A stretch of DNA of 64,000 bases from an uncultured Dyadobacter sp. (GCF_946482605.1 NZ_CAMLSE010000042.1:6968-70967), one strand, 5' to 3'. Counted from the stretch's first letter, positions 26,652 through 35,497 are shown. The notes: a model not told the origin generated them from the sequence alone. Numbers and translations: made by a program.

Positions 26652-27722
26652 ATGTTCCTCTTCGATGCACATCTCGACCTTTCCATGAATGCGGTGGAAT
26701 GGAACCGGGACCTGACGCAAGACCTTTACGCAATCCGTGAACGCGAAAAGAACCTTACCGACAAACCCGACCGCGGCCTTGGCGTGGTAAGCTTTCCTGA
26801 AATGCGAAAGGGTAACATCGGTATTTGCGTTGCGACACAGATCGGGCGCTTCATCAGGCCCGACAGCAAAATTCCCGGCTGGCATTCACAGGCACAGGCA
26901 TGGGCGATCACGCAGGCACAGGTAGCCTGGTACAAAGCCATGGAAGAAGCTGGTGAAATGGTGCAAATCACCGGACTTGCAGGACTTCGCGCCCACCTCG
27001 ACCTTTGGCAGAACGCAGAATCGACTGAAAGTCTGCCTATCGGCTATATTTTGAGCCTCGAAGGAGCCGATTCTCTGGTTACCCTGAAAAACCTGGAAAC
27101 CGCTTACGGATATGGTTTACGCGCGATCGGCCCCGCGCATTACGGACCTGGTGTGTACGCCTATGGTACGGATTCCGACGCGCCTTTGTCCGAAAAAGGC
27201 AAAGACCTCCTCCGCGAAATGGACCAACTCGATATGATCCTCGATGCAACGCACCTTTGCGACACCGCCTTCTGGGAAGCTATGGACCTTTACAGAGGAC
27301 CGGTCTGGGCCAGTCATAACCTCACGCGTGCCATTACGCCGCATAACAGACAGTTTTCAGACGACATGATCAAGGTATTACTGGAAAGAAACGCCGTGAT
27401 TGGAATGGCCTTCGATGCGTGGATGATGATTCCCGGATGGGAACGGGGCAAATCGACACCCGAAAGTACCGGTCTCAAAATTGAACACATCGCTCAACAT
27501 ATCGACCACATCTGCCAGCTGGCAGGCAATGCATTGCATGTGGGTATCGGTTCGGATCTGGATGGGGCCTACGGCAAGGAACAATCCCCCGGAGACCTGG
27601 ACTCCATCGCCGATCTGCAATCCATCACCACCATTCTGTCCAAACGCGGCTATTCCGAGGAAGACATCGAACGCATTATGTGGCGCAACTGGGTTGGCTT
27701 CCTCGAAACCAACTGGGTTTGA
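26652..27722 (+). CDS. Membrane-dipeptidase-family (M19) metallopeptidase
   Basis: A 356-residue amidohydrolase-fold dipeptidase of peptidase family M19. Zinc-site motifs visible are DAHLDLSMN (His8, Asp10), the bridging Glu in LSLEGADSL, DATHLCDTAFWEA and VWASHNLTRAI for the later histidines, and the substrate-site Asp in GSDLDGAYG. No signal peptide is visible, so it is probably cytoplasmic. M19 enzymes accept dipeptides with a C-terminal D-residue and related amides, which fits its place behind a D-amino-acid PLP enzyme. It is the last gene of the series and is followed by a terminator. Confidence 0.92.
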   Translation: MFLFDAHLDLSMNAVEWNRDLTQDLYAIREREKNLTDKPDRGLGVVSFPEMRKGNIGICVATQIGRFIRPDSKIPGWHSQAQAWAITQAQVAWYKAMEEAGEMVQITGLAGLRAHLDLWQNAESTESLPIGYILSLEGADSLVTLKNLETAYGYGLRAIGPAHYGPGVYAYGTDSDAPLSEKGKDLLREMDQLDMILDATHLCDTAFWEAMDLYRGPVWASHNLTRAITPHNRQFSDDMIKVLLERNAVIGMAFDAWMMIPGWERGKSTPESTGLKIEHIAQHIDHICQLAGNALHVGIGSDLDGAYGKEQSPGDLDSIADLQSITTILSKRGYSEEDIERIMWRNWVGFLETNWV

Positions 27723-27796
27723 GTGCCATGTAGATCTACAATGCAGGAATTTATAAAATCTAATAAATTCTTAATATAACAATACCATTAGTTATC

Positions 27797-27839
27797 AAAA
27801 AAGCTTTGCAACTTTCCACCGTGGTTGCGAAGCTTTTTT
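27797..27839 (+). terminator. Terminator after the dipeptidase gene
   Basis: A 16-bp stem with one wobble pair (27797-27812 with 27824-27839) has an 11-base loop and ends in a T-run (GCTTTTTTT). It ends the GntP-RidA-aldolase-dipeptidase series and is the first clear terminator after 23,048. Confidence 0.85.
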
Positions 27840-27868
27840 TGTTTTAGTCAAATATTCCACCTTACTTA

Positions 27869-27900
27869 TTTGGAATTATTATAAATAAACACCAAATTTG
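27869..27900 (+). promoter_or_regulatory. Candidate Bacteroidota promoter (TTTG-N20-CAAATTTG)
   Basis: TTTG at 27869-27872 and CAAATTTG at 27893-27900 are 20 bases apart, matching the Bacteroidota consensus TTTG-N19/20-TAnnTTTG except for the first base of the -7 box. It lies 64 bases upstream of the small gene at 27964 and just after a terminator. Confidence 0.5.
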
Positions 27901-27963
27901 AATCACTTAATCAACGATCTGAATTCAGCGGTAACATCTGCACTCAATTTCACGTAACAAACA

Positions 27964-28215
27964 ATGAAGAATACCTATAAAATTTCCTTCCGTACCAACA
28001 TCAAGGCTAGTAAGTCGCTGCAAAGACTGCACGATTGCCTGAAACAACTGAACGTCAAACACTGGGCATATGATTTCCAGGACTTTCTGTTGACGCTGAC
28101 CTCCGAACTATCCGATTTTACGCGCATTCAGTCAGCTTTGCGCTCTGCCGGATATGTATGCCATTTTGTTAAACTCGAAAATATCAACGAAACCGGAAGT
28201 TTGTCAATTTCGTAA
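27964..28215 (+). CDS. Small conserved-looking protein, unknown function (83 aa)
   Basis: I do not recognise this protein. It has its own candidate promoter upstream and a terminator downstream, which argues that it is a real gene. The sequence (IKASKSLQRLHDCLKQLNV, then HWAYDFQDFLLTLTSEL and IQSALRSAGYVCHFVKLEN) has the beta-alpha-beta-beta-alpha-beta order of a small ferredoxin-like fold similar to heavy-metal-associated domains, but the CxxC metal motif is absent. It is presumably cytoplasmic. Confidence 0.65.
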   Translation: MKNTYKISFRTNIKASKSLQRLHDCLKQLNVKHWAYDFQDFLLTLTSELSDFTRIQSALRSAGYVCHFVKLENINETGSLSIS

Positions 28216-28250
28216 TGGCGCTGCTGTACGTTTAACGGCTAAAAAAAAGT

Positions 28251-28281
28251 AAAAGCAGTTCCGATAACCGGAACTGCTTTT
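28251..28281 (+). terminator. Terminator after the 83-aa gene
   Basis: A perfect 13-bp stem (28251-28263 with 28269-28281) has a 5-base loop and is followed by further T residues. It has A-rich and T-rich flanks, so it may also act for the DinB gene coming from the right. Confidence 0.85.
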
Positions 28282-28338
28282 TTTGTAGTCGCCGCCTCCG
28301 CCTGTTGATCCATGCTCCGGCAACGCCTCTTTTTATGG

Positions 28339-28902
28339 CTAATAAATGTGCTGCGGGACCAGATTCCGCTTCGCCTGCTGCATGTGACGCTCGTTGTGCG
28401 CAATGATAAACTGGAACGTGTCACCGATCTTCATACGAATGAACGGCAGGATCGAAACCGGTATCCGGATCGCGTCGATGTCTTTTTGCACACCCTCGCG
28501 CAAGAGATACAATAAGTCCTCCTGCTGGCGGATAAATTCCCCCACCACGGCAGCGGAATCCAGATTAGCCTCGGGTATATGCCCTTTGAAAGCTTTATAT
28601 TTTCGCTTGCCCGTTTGCGGATCCATCATCCGGATGAAATAACTGCCCAGCCAGGTACTCGTAAAAGTCGTTGCATTGGTTGGCGAAGCCTCAGCCAGCT
28701 TTTCGCGCATCTTAGGCAGGTAATAATTTCCGTAGCTGTTCAAATGGTCCAGGCATTGCGCTATGCTCCACCCGCCGGTGGCCGATGGCCGGTTCAGGAA
28801 GTCACTATCCCTGTTTTGAAACAATGCGATGGTATCGGCAATGTGCCGCTCGACCTGGTCGTCGAGTTTTTGCAGTAACGCGCCCTTGTTAACCGTTTTC
28901 AT
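28339..28902 (-). CDS. DinB-superfamily protein
   Basis: A 187-residue four-helix-bundle protein of the DinB/DinB_2 superfamily. Visible landmarks are GGWSIAQCLDHLNSYGNYYL, where the His is the first metal ligand, and FQFIIAHNERHMQQAKR near the C-terminus, which supplies the other two ligand histidines. It is probably cytoplasmic. Bacteroidota have many DinB-like paralogues, mostly uncharacterised metal-dependent enzymes including thiol transferases, so no reaction is assigned. It lies 71 bases downstream of a Crp/Fnr-type regulator on the same strand. Confidence 0.85.
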   Translation of the reverse strand: MKTVNKGALLQKLDDQVERHIADTIALFQNRDSDFLNRPSATGGWSIAQCLDHLNSYGNYYLPKMREKLAEASPTNATTFTSTWLGSYFIRMMDPQTGKRKYKAFKGHIPEANLDSAAVVGEFIRQQEDLLYLLREGVQKDIDAIRIPVSILPFIRMKIGDTFQFIIAHNERHMQQAKRNLVPQHIY

Positions 28903-28973
28903 GGAATCTTATCGTTTGGATAATGCAAAGTTGCACAACCGCCATTCCATAATGTTTGGTAAAAACCAACATT

Positions 28974-29558
28974 TTAAATCCGGACCTTATTTACAAGCTT
29001 ACTGAAATTTGTAGGATCGATGCCCAGATAATTGGCGAGATATTTATGCGGAACAAGTTGCAGGATATGAGGGCTGCGTTTCAGGAGATTTCTGAACTTA
29101 TCCTCGGACGAGAAACACTGAACTTCTACCAGCCGCTCCAAAATGCCCGACAGTGATTGTGTAATGCCAGCCCGCAGCATTCTCTCGATACCGGGCCGCT
29201 GAAAGGCAATCTGCTTAAAATCGCTGTAAGGTGTACGGATAAAACGGGAAGGTGTCAACGTCTCATAATAATAGCGCGACGGCACTTCCATCAGCAGCGA
29301 ATCGATAATCCCTCCGAAAGAGGGCGGGTAAGTAAATGCCAAGGTCGCTTCCCGGTTCCGGTCGTCCAGGTAATAAATTCGCTGCACTCCTTCCGTCACA
29401 AAATACAGGTAACGCTCAGTCTCTCCGGCTGCGGTCACGACCTCCTTGCGCCGGGCCGTAAACGGCTTCCATATCCCGGCCAGTGCGTCCCAATCCGCTT
29501 CGTCGAGCGGGTGGATGACTTCCACTACCGATTGAAGTAATTTTAGCGATTCCTCCAT
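28974..29558 (-). CDS. Crp/Fnr-family transcriptional regulator
   Basis: A 194-residue regulator with an N-terminal cyclic-nucleotide-binding-type beta barrel (RRKEVVTAAGETERYLYFVTEG and PPSFGGIIDSLL) and a short C-terminal helix-turn-helix (PHKYLANYLGIDPTNFSKLV). I prefer the ATG at 29558 (MEESLKLLQS) over the TTG at 29576. No Fe-S cysteine cluster is visible, so it is not a classical oxygen-sensing Fnr. The form is typical of the many Bacteroidota Crp-like proteins with a degenerate effector site. It starts 28 bases after the trehalose gene on the same strand, so the two are probably co-transcribed. Confidence 0.88.
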   Translation of the reverse strand: MEESLKLLQSVVEVIHPLDEADWDALAGIWKPFTARRKEVVTAAGETERYLYFVTEGVQRIYYLDDRNREATLAFTYPPSFGGIIDSLLMEVPSRYYYETLTPSRFIRTPYSDFKQIAFQRPGIERMLRAGITQSLSGILERLVEVQCFSSEDKFRNLLKRSPHILQLVPHKYLANYLGIDPTNFSKLVNKVRI

Positions 29559-29585
29559 AGAACCGCTAAAATACAAAACCGGATA

Positions 29586-31823
29586 TTACTCACCTACCGG
29601 TGATACCATAAAATGCAGGAAGTGGAATACTTCATCCTGGCTTCGGATATGGTTACGGGCGGCCGACAGATCGTCGCCGATTTTGACGGTGAACGAAGTC
29701 TCGGGTAATGCCTCAAACATATCCTCATCGGTCGTATCGTCGCCAATAGCCATGATGAAATCGAAGACGCCTTTTTCGACCAGTGTGCGCGTCGCCGTAC
29801 CTTTATTGAACGCCGTCTTCTTCACCTCAACAACTTTGTTGCCGTCAATTACCTGCAAGTTTAGCTCCGGCTGTATGTAGTTCTTCAGCTGCCAAAGCAA
29901 TTCCTGCGCCCGGCGGCTTGCGTACTCCTTATCATCGGCTGTCCGGTAATGCCAGGCCAATGCAGTTTCCTTTTCCTCCACGAATGCGCCCGGGCACCGT
30001 TTGGCATAAATCTGCATCATCGGGCGGATACTTTCTTTCCAGTTCTCCTCATATCCCTCGTTCAGCTGCCATTCCGATGCTCCCTTCTCCTTGATCAGCG
30101 CACCGTGCTCTGCAATCATATGGACCGGCAGTTCGCTGAACAGCTTATCCAGAAAATAACGGTCTCTTCCGCTGACGATCACCACCGTATCGCGCTTTGC
30201 GATTTCGTGCAGCAATTTCTTCACGTCTTCCCCGATAATCGCTTTCGCGGGATCGGGCACAATCGGCGCCAGCGTCCCGTCATAGTCGAAAAACAGGATC
30301 CTGTTGTTGGAGGACTGGTATGCAGCCCGGATTGCGTCTATTCCTTTGTTATTGAGGAAAACCTGTCGCAGGCGGTCGTGTTCTAATTCCAGCATTGTCA
30401 TTTGGGTAAAAAAGTCATTGGTCCATGCAAAGACATCGTAATCGCGAATCCTTTCACGCATGGCTTCCATTCGTTTGGTTTGTTCCTCTTCCGGCATTTC
30501 GAATGCAGTCTTGATCGCATCGGCGATGTCCTGCCGGTCGAGCGGATTGATAATCAGGGCTTCGCCCAACTCGGCCGCTGCTCCGGCCATTTCACTGAGG
30601 ATCAGCACACCTTTGCCGTCTTTCCGGCTCGCAACATATTCCTTGCACACCAGGTTCATCCCGTCCCGCACAGGCGTGATCAGCGCGACATCGCTCGCTG
30701 TGTACATACCTACGAGTTCGGGATAAGGCATCGACCGGTACTGGTAAATGATCGGCTGCCAGGAAATGCTTCCAAAGTCAGCATTGATCTTACCAACCGT
30801 CTGGTCGATATCGGATTTCATCTGCTGGTACTGCTCGATCGTATCCCTGGAAGGAACCACGACCATTACCAGCGAAACCTTCTCGTGCCATCCGGCATTC
30901 AATTCCAAAAACCGCTGGTAACCGCGGAGTCTGTGAATGATTCCCTTTGAGTAATCGAGGCGGTCCACCGAAAAAATGATCCGCTCCTTCAGCGACTGCC
31001 GTGCCTCCGAACGTGCGGCTGATACGTCGGGATCGTCGAAGGCGTCATTAAATTTGTCAAAATCGATACTGATCGGAAACGAATCCACCTTCACGATCCG
31101 GTTTCCCAGGTTGATATAATGTAATTTATTCCCCAGTTCGGAGACAAGTCTCGCAGCTTTCAAAAAATATTCCACGTAATCGTTCGTGTGAAAGCCTACC
31201 ACATCGGCGCCGAGAATCCCGTCTATGATCGCCTTTCGCCAGGCAACGGGCAGCATCCGGAATATCTCAAAGGAAGGGAATGGAATGTGAAAGAAGAAGC
31301 CGCTTTTATTGTCGGGATAATGCTTGCGGATCAGTTCCGGTAGGAGCATCAGCTGGTAATCCTGAACCCAAACCACATCGCCCGGCCGGATCACTTCCCG
31401 CAGCTTTTCGAAGAAGAGCTGGTTGGCCTGCTGGTACGCTTCAAAGTAAACGTCATGAAATTGTGCAAGCGAAGGAAAATAATGACAAAGCGGCCATATC
31501 AGATTGTTACAGAAGCCTTCATAGTAATTTTCATTAAGCTCTTCGGAAATGAATACGGGATGGGCCTGGAAATTTTCATTCTCCATTGTCTGGCCTTCCA
31601 GCTCTTCCGGAGTGTTCTCCGAAAAGCCGATCCACTGGATTTTTTGCCGGGCATCGAAGGCCTGGCTTTGCTGATCTTTTACCAGCGATAATACCGCCGA
31701 AACGAGGCCGCCGGAGTTCTGAAAAAGCCTCGCCTCATCATGCTCCCGGATGATTTTGAAAGGCAGCCGGTAGGCGACAATAATGAGTCTGCCTGGGGTT
31801 ACTGATTGTGATAAACTTTCCAT
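29586..31823 (-). CDS. Bifunctional trehalose-6-phosphate synthase/phosphatase
   Basis: A 745-residue fusion that makes trehalose from UDP-glucose and glucose 6-phosphate. Residues 1-480 are an OtsA-type GT20 synthase (VWVQDYQLMLLPELIRKHYP, FPSFEIFRMLP, IFSVDRLDYSKGIIHRLRG with the donor-binding Arg and Lys, and TPVRDGMNLVCKEYVA). Residues 500-740 are an OtsB HAD phosphatase (ILFFDYDGTLAPIV with the catalytic Asp pair, VVIVSGRDR, and the metal-binding MAIGDDTTDEDMFEAL). I choose the ATG at 31823 over the TTG at 31856. Trehalose protects against drying and osmotic stress. It is co-directional with the Crp-like gene. A folded-looking element lies upstream at 32020. Confidence 0.95.
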   Translation of the reverse strand: MESLSQSVTPGRLIIVAYRLPFKIIREHDEARLFQNSGGLVSAVLSLVKDQQSQAFDARQKIQWIGFSENTPEELEGQTMENENFQAHPVFISEELNENYYEGFCNNLIWPLCHYFPSLAQFHDVYFEAYQQANQLFFEKLREVIRPGDVVWVQDYQLMLLPELIRKHYPDNKSGFFFHIPFPSFEIFRMLPVAWRKAIIDGILGADVVGFHTNDYVEYFLKAARLVSELGNKLHYINLGNRIVKVDSFPISIDFDKFNDAFDDPDVSAARSEARQSLKERIIFSVDRLDYSKGIIHRLRGYQRFLELNAGWHEKVSLVMVVVPSRDTIEQYQQMKSDIDQTVGKINADFGSISWQPIIYQYRSMPYPELVGMYTASDVALITPVRDGMNLVCKEYVASRKDGKGVLILSEMAGAAAELGEALIINPLDRQDIADAIKTAFEMPEEEQTKRMEAMRERIRDYDVFAWTNDFFTQMTMLELEHDRLRQVFLNNKGIDAIRAAYQSSNNRILFFDYDGTLAPIVPDPAKAIIGEDVKKLLHEIAKRDTVVIVSGRDRYFLDKLFSELPVHMIAEHGALIKEKGASEWQLNEGYEENWKESIRPMMQIYAKRCPGAFVEEKETALAWHYRTADDKEYASRRAQELLWQLKNYIQPELNLQVIDGNKVVEVKKTAFNKGTATRTLVEKGVFDFIMAIGDDTTDEDMFEALPETSFTVKIGDDLSAARNHIRSQDEVFHFLHFMVSPVGE

Positions 31824-32284
31824 AATATGCCTCAATAGCCTCAAAAGCCATGCCAATCAGGCTCCTGGCGGCCATTTTCCTTTGTAGATTCGACGAAAGC
31901 GACCATGTTTGTCACTAAACCACGAAGGAACGCCTATCAAAAAAATGAGTTGCCCTATCATTTTGATCCGGTTTTGAAGACAGCCACATTTATAGTAGCT
32001 TAGCGTCCGCAACCTCGTTTATCACATTACAGGATCCGGATCTCCGGAGCAATGCCGCCGGGTATTTGCGAGCAAGTAACTTGCTGTATTCCATGAGTTA
32101 ATGTGATAGATGACCACAAATACAGGTTCGTCAAGCGCCTAAGATTAGTCAAGGACTACAATCATGTAATCGCAGATTAACACTGTGCCACTTATTGTTG
32201 TGGGTTGCGGGCGGTCAGAAATGACCGCCATTTTTTTGTAAATTTCCTGCGCTAAGCAAAAACAACCACATCCCTCCTTCCTTG
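31824..32284. other. Intergenic region between divergent trehalose and TPR-HTH genes
   Basis: A 461-base gap between divergent genes. It contains no supportable ORF. The one notable item is the inverted-repeat, cloverleaf-like structure at 32020-32108, listed separately. Confidence 0.5.
32020..32108. other. Cloverleaf-like inverted-repeat structure, unknown role
   Basis: A perfect 10-bp outer stem (TATCACATTA at 32020-32029 with its complement at 32099-32108) encloses three consecutive hairpins. These are 32035-32048 (5 bp, loop of 4), 32049-32069 (8 bp with one bulge, GCCG loop) and 32072-32084 (5 bp, loop of 3). It is not a tRNA: there is no T-loop sequence and the arm order is wrong. It could be a leader structure of the trehalose gene (read on the minus strand), a small RNA, or a protein-binding DNA site. 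Confidence 0.45.
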
Positions 32285-34003
32285 ATGAAATTTCTGTTCA
32301 CGACCCGCCGCCTTGTGCTTGCAGTCTTCTGGCTCTTTTTTGCCCAAACCAGCCAGGCGCAATTTGAACGGCTCCTTCACAGAACACACGCGGACCGCTA
32401 TTCGGAGATCTATCAACTGTTCGCGACGCACGTACATTTGGCTGATACCGTCCAATCTTTCAAGTCGATCGCCAACCTGAGAAGCGCTGCCGCCAAGGCC
32501 GGCGATCACGCATTGGTGCTGGAAGCCGATCTGCTGCACGCCCGCATGGCTGCTCTGATCGCCGCCCACGGAGACCGGACATTACCGCCTGAGCTCCCGG
32601 CCCTCATCGCGCGGTCGGAGGCGGCGGGGTATGTGCCCACACTCCTCGCGTCGAGAATGCTGCTTAAAAACTGGTACTGGCAAACCAGCAAGAACTATGA
32701 GCTTGCATTCGAGGAATATCTCAAAATGTATCCGGTGCTCCAAAAAGGCACCGGCAAGGAGCTCCCCGAAAAGGCCTACATGCTTACTCAAATGGGCGAG
32801 GCCTATTATTTTTTTACCGATTACCCGAATGCGATCCGTTTTTCACGGGAAGCACTCACCGTGGAGGTAACCCGGTCGCTGCGCGGCGTGCATAATACCG
32901 CCAGGAACACGATCGGATTGAGCTACGTCAAAACCAAATCGCTCGATTCGGCCGATTACTACTTTCAGAAAATCATTGAAAATGTCGCGATCGACGACTA
33001 CGCAGTATGGAAAGGCATTGCACAAGGCGGGCTGGGGCTCTCGGCTTATCTTCGGAGCGACTACACCCGCGCTGTACCGCTGCTGGAAGCCAACATTGAA
33101 CAGGCCGTCAAAATCGGCGATTTCGATCAGACCGCCAAGTCACAAACGCTGCTGAGCGACATCTTTTTTCGCCAGAACCGGATCGCCGATGCGGAGAAAA
33201 CAATGCAGGAAGCCCGGCGATCGATCCGTAAATCGGGCATCGAGACACCCCTCGAACACCTTTTCCAGATTTATGGGAAGGTGTATGCCGCCAAAGGCGA
33301 ACTCAGCCGCACCACAGTCTACCTCGACTCGGCCAATTTAATGAAAGACCGCTTCCAGCAGGAATTCAATTCGATTCAAATGCACCGTGCATCCGAAAGG
33401 TCCCAGATCCAGACCCATAAAGCTGCCATGGAGCGGATAGCAGCCGAACAGCAGATCAAAACACTGGAACGAAATACCCTCCTGATCCTCATTGTTCTGC
33501 TCCTGGTTCTTTCACTCTATTTCTACAATACCTACTATTACCGGGCTCGTGAAAAAGAGCGCCGCGTCCAGGCACAGCTGCAAAAGGCGGAACAAGAGTT
33601 GAACTTTGCGACCATTCAACTGGAAGAATTTACCAGAAACATTTCGGAAAAGAACCAGCTTGTCGAAGAACTTAGCTCGCGATACGGTATCAATGTGAGT
33701 GAAGAAACCCGGCAGGAGCTTCAAAAGCTGACTATCCTCACCGACGAGCAATGGGAGCATTTCCGTGCGCTGTTTGAAAAGATCCATTCCGGGTATCTCA
33801 ACAGGTTACGTGACAAGATGCCTGGCCTTACCCCTGCCGAAACGCGCTTCATGGCGTTGGCGAAGCTGAACCTGAACTATAAGGAAATGGCTAATACGCT
33901 GGGCATTTCGGTTCAAAGTGTCCGCGTGATCCGACATCGCATCCGTAAAAAACTAAACCTGCCCGAAGACGCCGATCTGAACGACGTCATCGGAACGATC
34001 TGA
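32285..34003 (+). CDS. TPR-repeat membrane regulator with C-terminal LuxR-like HTH
   Basis: A 572-residue regulator of a type common in Bacteroidota. Signal sequence or first membrane helix: LVLAVFWLFFAQTSQAQ. TPR-like helices cover about residues 60-370 (KAYMLTQMGEAYYFFTDYPNAI and similar). A transmembrane helix follows (TLLILIVLLLVLSLYFYNTYY), then a coiled coil (EKERRVQAQLQKAEQELNFA). The C-terminal helix-turn-helix (LTPAETRFMALAKLNLNYKE, ANTLGISVQSVRVIRHRIRK) resembles LuxR-type DNA-binding domains. The layout suggests periplasmic TPRs sensing a partner and a cytoplasmic DNA-binding tail. I choose the ATG at 32285 over the TTG at 32282. Confidence 0.85.
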   Translation: MKFLFTTRRLVLAVFWLFFAQTSQAQFERLLHRTHADRYSEIYQLFATHVHLADTVQSFKSIANLRSAAAKAGDHALVLEADLLHARMAALIAAHGDRTLPPELPALIARSEAAGYVPTLLASRMLLKNWYWQTSKNYELAFEEYLKMYPVLQKGTGKELPEKAYMLTQMGEAYYFFTDYPNAIRFSREALTVEVTRSLRGVHNTARNTIGLSYVKTKSLDSADYYFQKIIENVAIDDYAVWKGIAQGGLGLSAYLRSDYTRAVPLLEANIEQAVKIGDFDQTAKSQTLLSDIFFRQNRIADAEKTMQEARRSIRKSGIETPLEHLFQIYGKVYAAKGELSRTTVYLDSANLMKDRFQQEFNSIQMHRASERSQIQTHKAAMERIAAEQQIKTLERNTLLILIVLLLVLSLYFYNTYYYRAREKERRVQAQLQKAEQELNFATIQLEEFTRNISEKNQLVEELSSRYGINVSEETRQELQKLTILTDEQWEHFRALFEKIHSGYLNRLRDKMPGLTPAETRFMALAKLNLNYKEMANTLGISVQSVRVIRHRIRKKLNLPEDADLNDVIGTI

Positions 34004-34152
34004 TCCGGGGAGCCACGCGTGTCACCGGGATTCCAGGCCAATCAGCTACCTGTCAACTGGTAAGTAAATTGGAATGTTTTTGAAATGCGCGTTTTTAGCG
34101 TTTTCTGAGCACTATTTCTAACTTAGAATCTCCATGACTATCCTCCCGGAAA

Positions 34153-34314
34153 ATGATCAGAGACGCCCGACACAAGTATTTCATTTTGCAGTCGCTGCTA
34201 TTGCTGTTACTTGTATTTCTAACCGTGTGCAGATGGTACAGCGGCCATTGGGCTCACGCACAGCAAAAACATAAAGAAACTCATAACCTTTCTCAGCAGG
34301 TCGTCATCAATTAA
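34153..34314 (+). CDS. Possible small single-pass membrane protein (53 aa)
   Basis: A short ORF of 53 codons, below usual gene-calling limits. Basic N-terminus MIRDARHKYF, then one clear hydrophobic helix (LQSLLLLLLVFLTVC), then a polar His/Gln-rich tail. The positive-inside pattern fits a real single-pass inner-membrane protein. It lies in a 471-base gap with no other candidate. Support is only compositional, and I see no clear ribosome-binding site (rare in Bacteroidota anyway). The rest of the gap (34315-34474) shows nothing. Confidence 0.35.
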   Translation: MIRDARHKYFILQSLLLLLLVFLTVCRWYSGHWAHAQQKHKETHNLSQQVVIN

Positions 34315-34474
34315 CCCTCCTCTCCTTTCAGTGTTCGTTGCAAAAGTTAGTCATTCCATTTGATGAAGGCCGACGCGCCGGAGCCTACAAATCTGTTTAC
34401 TCAGCAGCCCCGGGCGTTGAAAGCGCTGCTCAAAAACAAAAAGAATGAGGCTGTTCCAGACCTACTCGGCAGCG

Positions 34475-35179
34475 CTAGGGCCGTCTGGCCAGTGAGAATG
34501 TCGCGGTCAGCGTGACATTCTGGCGCGAAAGGTCCCGACGCATTCTCCCCTGTGATTCACCAGCTGCAAGCAGGTCGGTATAAGCGTCGTTGAGGACGTA
34601 GCGCTGGTATTCTGCCGCGACCCCGAGCCGCCTCCATCGGACACCCGCCCCCACCACCAGCCCAGGTACAATCGCATTGTAAAGCGGCGGGTTCGACTGT
34701 TTGAAATCATACCGCCAGTACTTATGACGGAAACGGACAATTCGGTCGGCCTTCGTGCCGGCTTCAGCAAACCATTTCACCTTCGATTGAGGATTAAAAT
34801 ACCACCTCCCTTTCAGACTCGCTGCGAGAGATTGACTTCTTTCGGTAAAATCCAGATTGTTGCCCGCCTTACTGATCGCCCCGGTCATCAGCCAGGCATC
34901 AACCCGTGTGTAATGGTAATCCAATTGTGCCAGCAGCGATAAATGCCGTGACATCCATCGTTCCGCCCAAAAACCACCACCAAAAGCGACTTTACTGCGT
35001 TCATTCTTATAGGTAATGAGAGCCGGCCCGAAAGCCGTATTTGTAAATTTTTCCCGAAAAAACTCTTGGGCATAATGCGAAGAAACGCCGAAATCCCACC
35101 GTCCGTCCGATTGTTGGGCCCCGGCCATTGTGGCCAGCGTGACATTACTGATTAAAAAGAGGACAAATGCACGTTTCAT
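34475..35179 (-). CDS. Predicted outer-membrane beta-barrel protein
   Basis: A 234-residue exported protein with signal peptide MKRAFVLFLISNVTLATMAGAQ. The mature part alternates polar and aromatic or hydrophobic residues in strand-sized blocks (VAFGGGFWAERWMSRHLSLL, AQLDYHYTRVDAWL, SLAASLKGRWYFNPQSKVKWF, GLVVGAGVRWRRLGVAAEYQ), as expected for an 8- to 10-strand barrel of the porin-like PorT/OmpW-like type found in Bacteroidota. It ends VTLTATFSLARRP, not in an aromatic residue. No specific function can be given. Confidence 0.75.
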   Translation of the reverse strand: MKRAFVLFLISNVTLATMAGAQQSDGRWDFGVSSHYAQEFFREKFTNTAFGPALITYKNERSKVAFGGGFWAERWMSRHLSLLAQLDYHYTRVDAWLMTGAISKAGNNLDFTERSQSLAASLKGRWYFNPQSKVKWFAEAGTKADRIVRFRHKYWRYDFKQSNPPLYNAIVPGLVVGAGVRWRRLGVAAEYQRYVLNDAYTDLLAAGESQGRMRRDLSRQNVTLTATFSLARRP

Positions 35180-35290
35180 GGCCTAAGTAGTATATATATT
35201 ATTCATTACCAATAAAATACAATTTCAGGCAAAATAATACTACTATTAGTTACATCCAAACTAAGCAGACGTTTTGAACGCTGCGCAGCC

Positions 35291-35497
35291 CTAAATCCAG
35301 TCTGTTTCTACCAGGGTAAATATTTCGTCGACCGTTGTCTGGAACACGAAGGCAATTTTTAACGCGAGCAGGGTTGATGGAACAAACTTTCCAATCTCGA
35401 TAGAATTGATGGTTTGCCTTGAAACACCTACTTTTTCCGCCAATTCGGCTTGTGTTATATTCTGCTTGGCCCGTTCGACTTTAAGGGAATTTTTCAT
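35291..35497 (-). CDS. Small XRE-type helix-turn-helix regulator
   Basis: A 68-residue single-domain regulator: KVERAKQNITQAELAEKVGV, SRQTINSIEIGKF, then TLLALKIAFVFQTTVDEIF, the compact Cro/C1-type fold of the YozG-like group. The ATG at 35497 is preferred over the TTG at 35503. It begins 10 bases after the stop of a small membrane protein on the same strand. Such pairs (membrane protein plus tiny XRE regulator) are frequent in Bacteroidota and Firmicutes, where the regulator controls its own operon. Confidence 0.88.
   Translation of the reverse strand: MKNSLKVERAKQNITQAELAEKVGVSRQTINSIEIGKFVPSTLLALKIAFVFQTTVDEIFTLVETDWI

Noticed and set aside
32020..32108. tRNA gene
   Set aside because: The cloverleaf lacks a T-loop sequence, a 7-bp acceptor stem and a CCA-type end, and the arm sizes are wrong.
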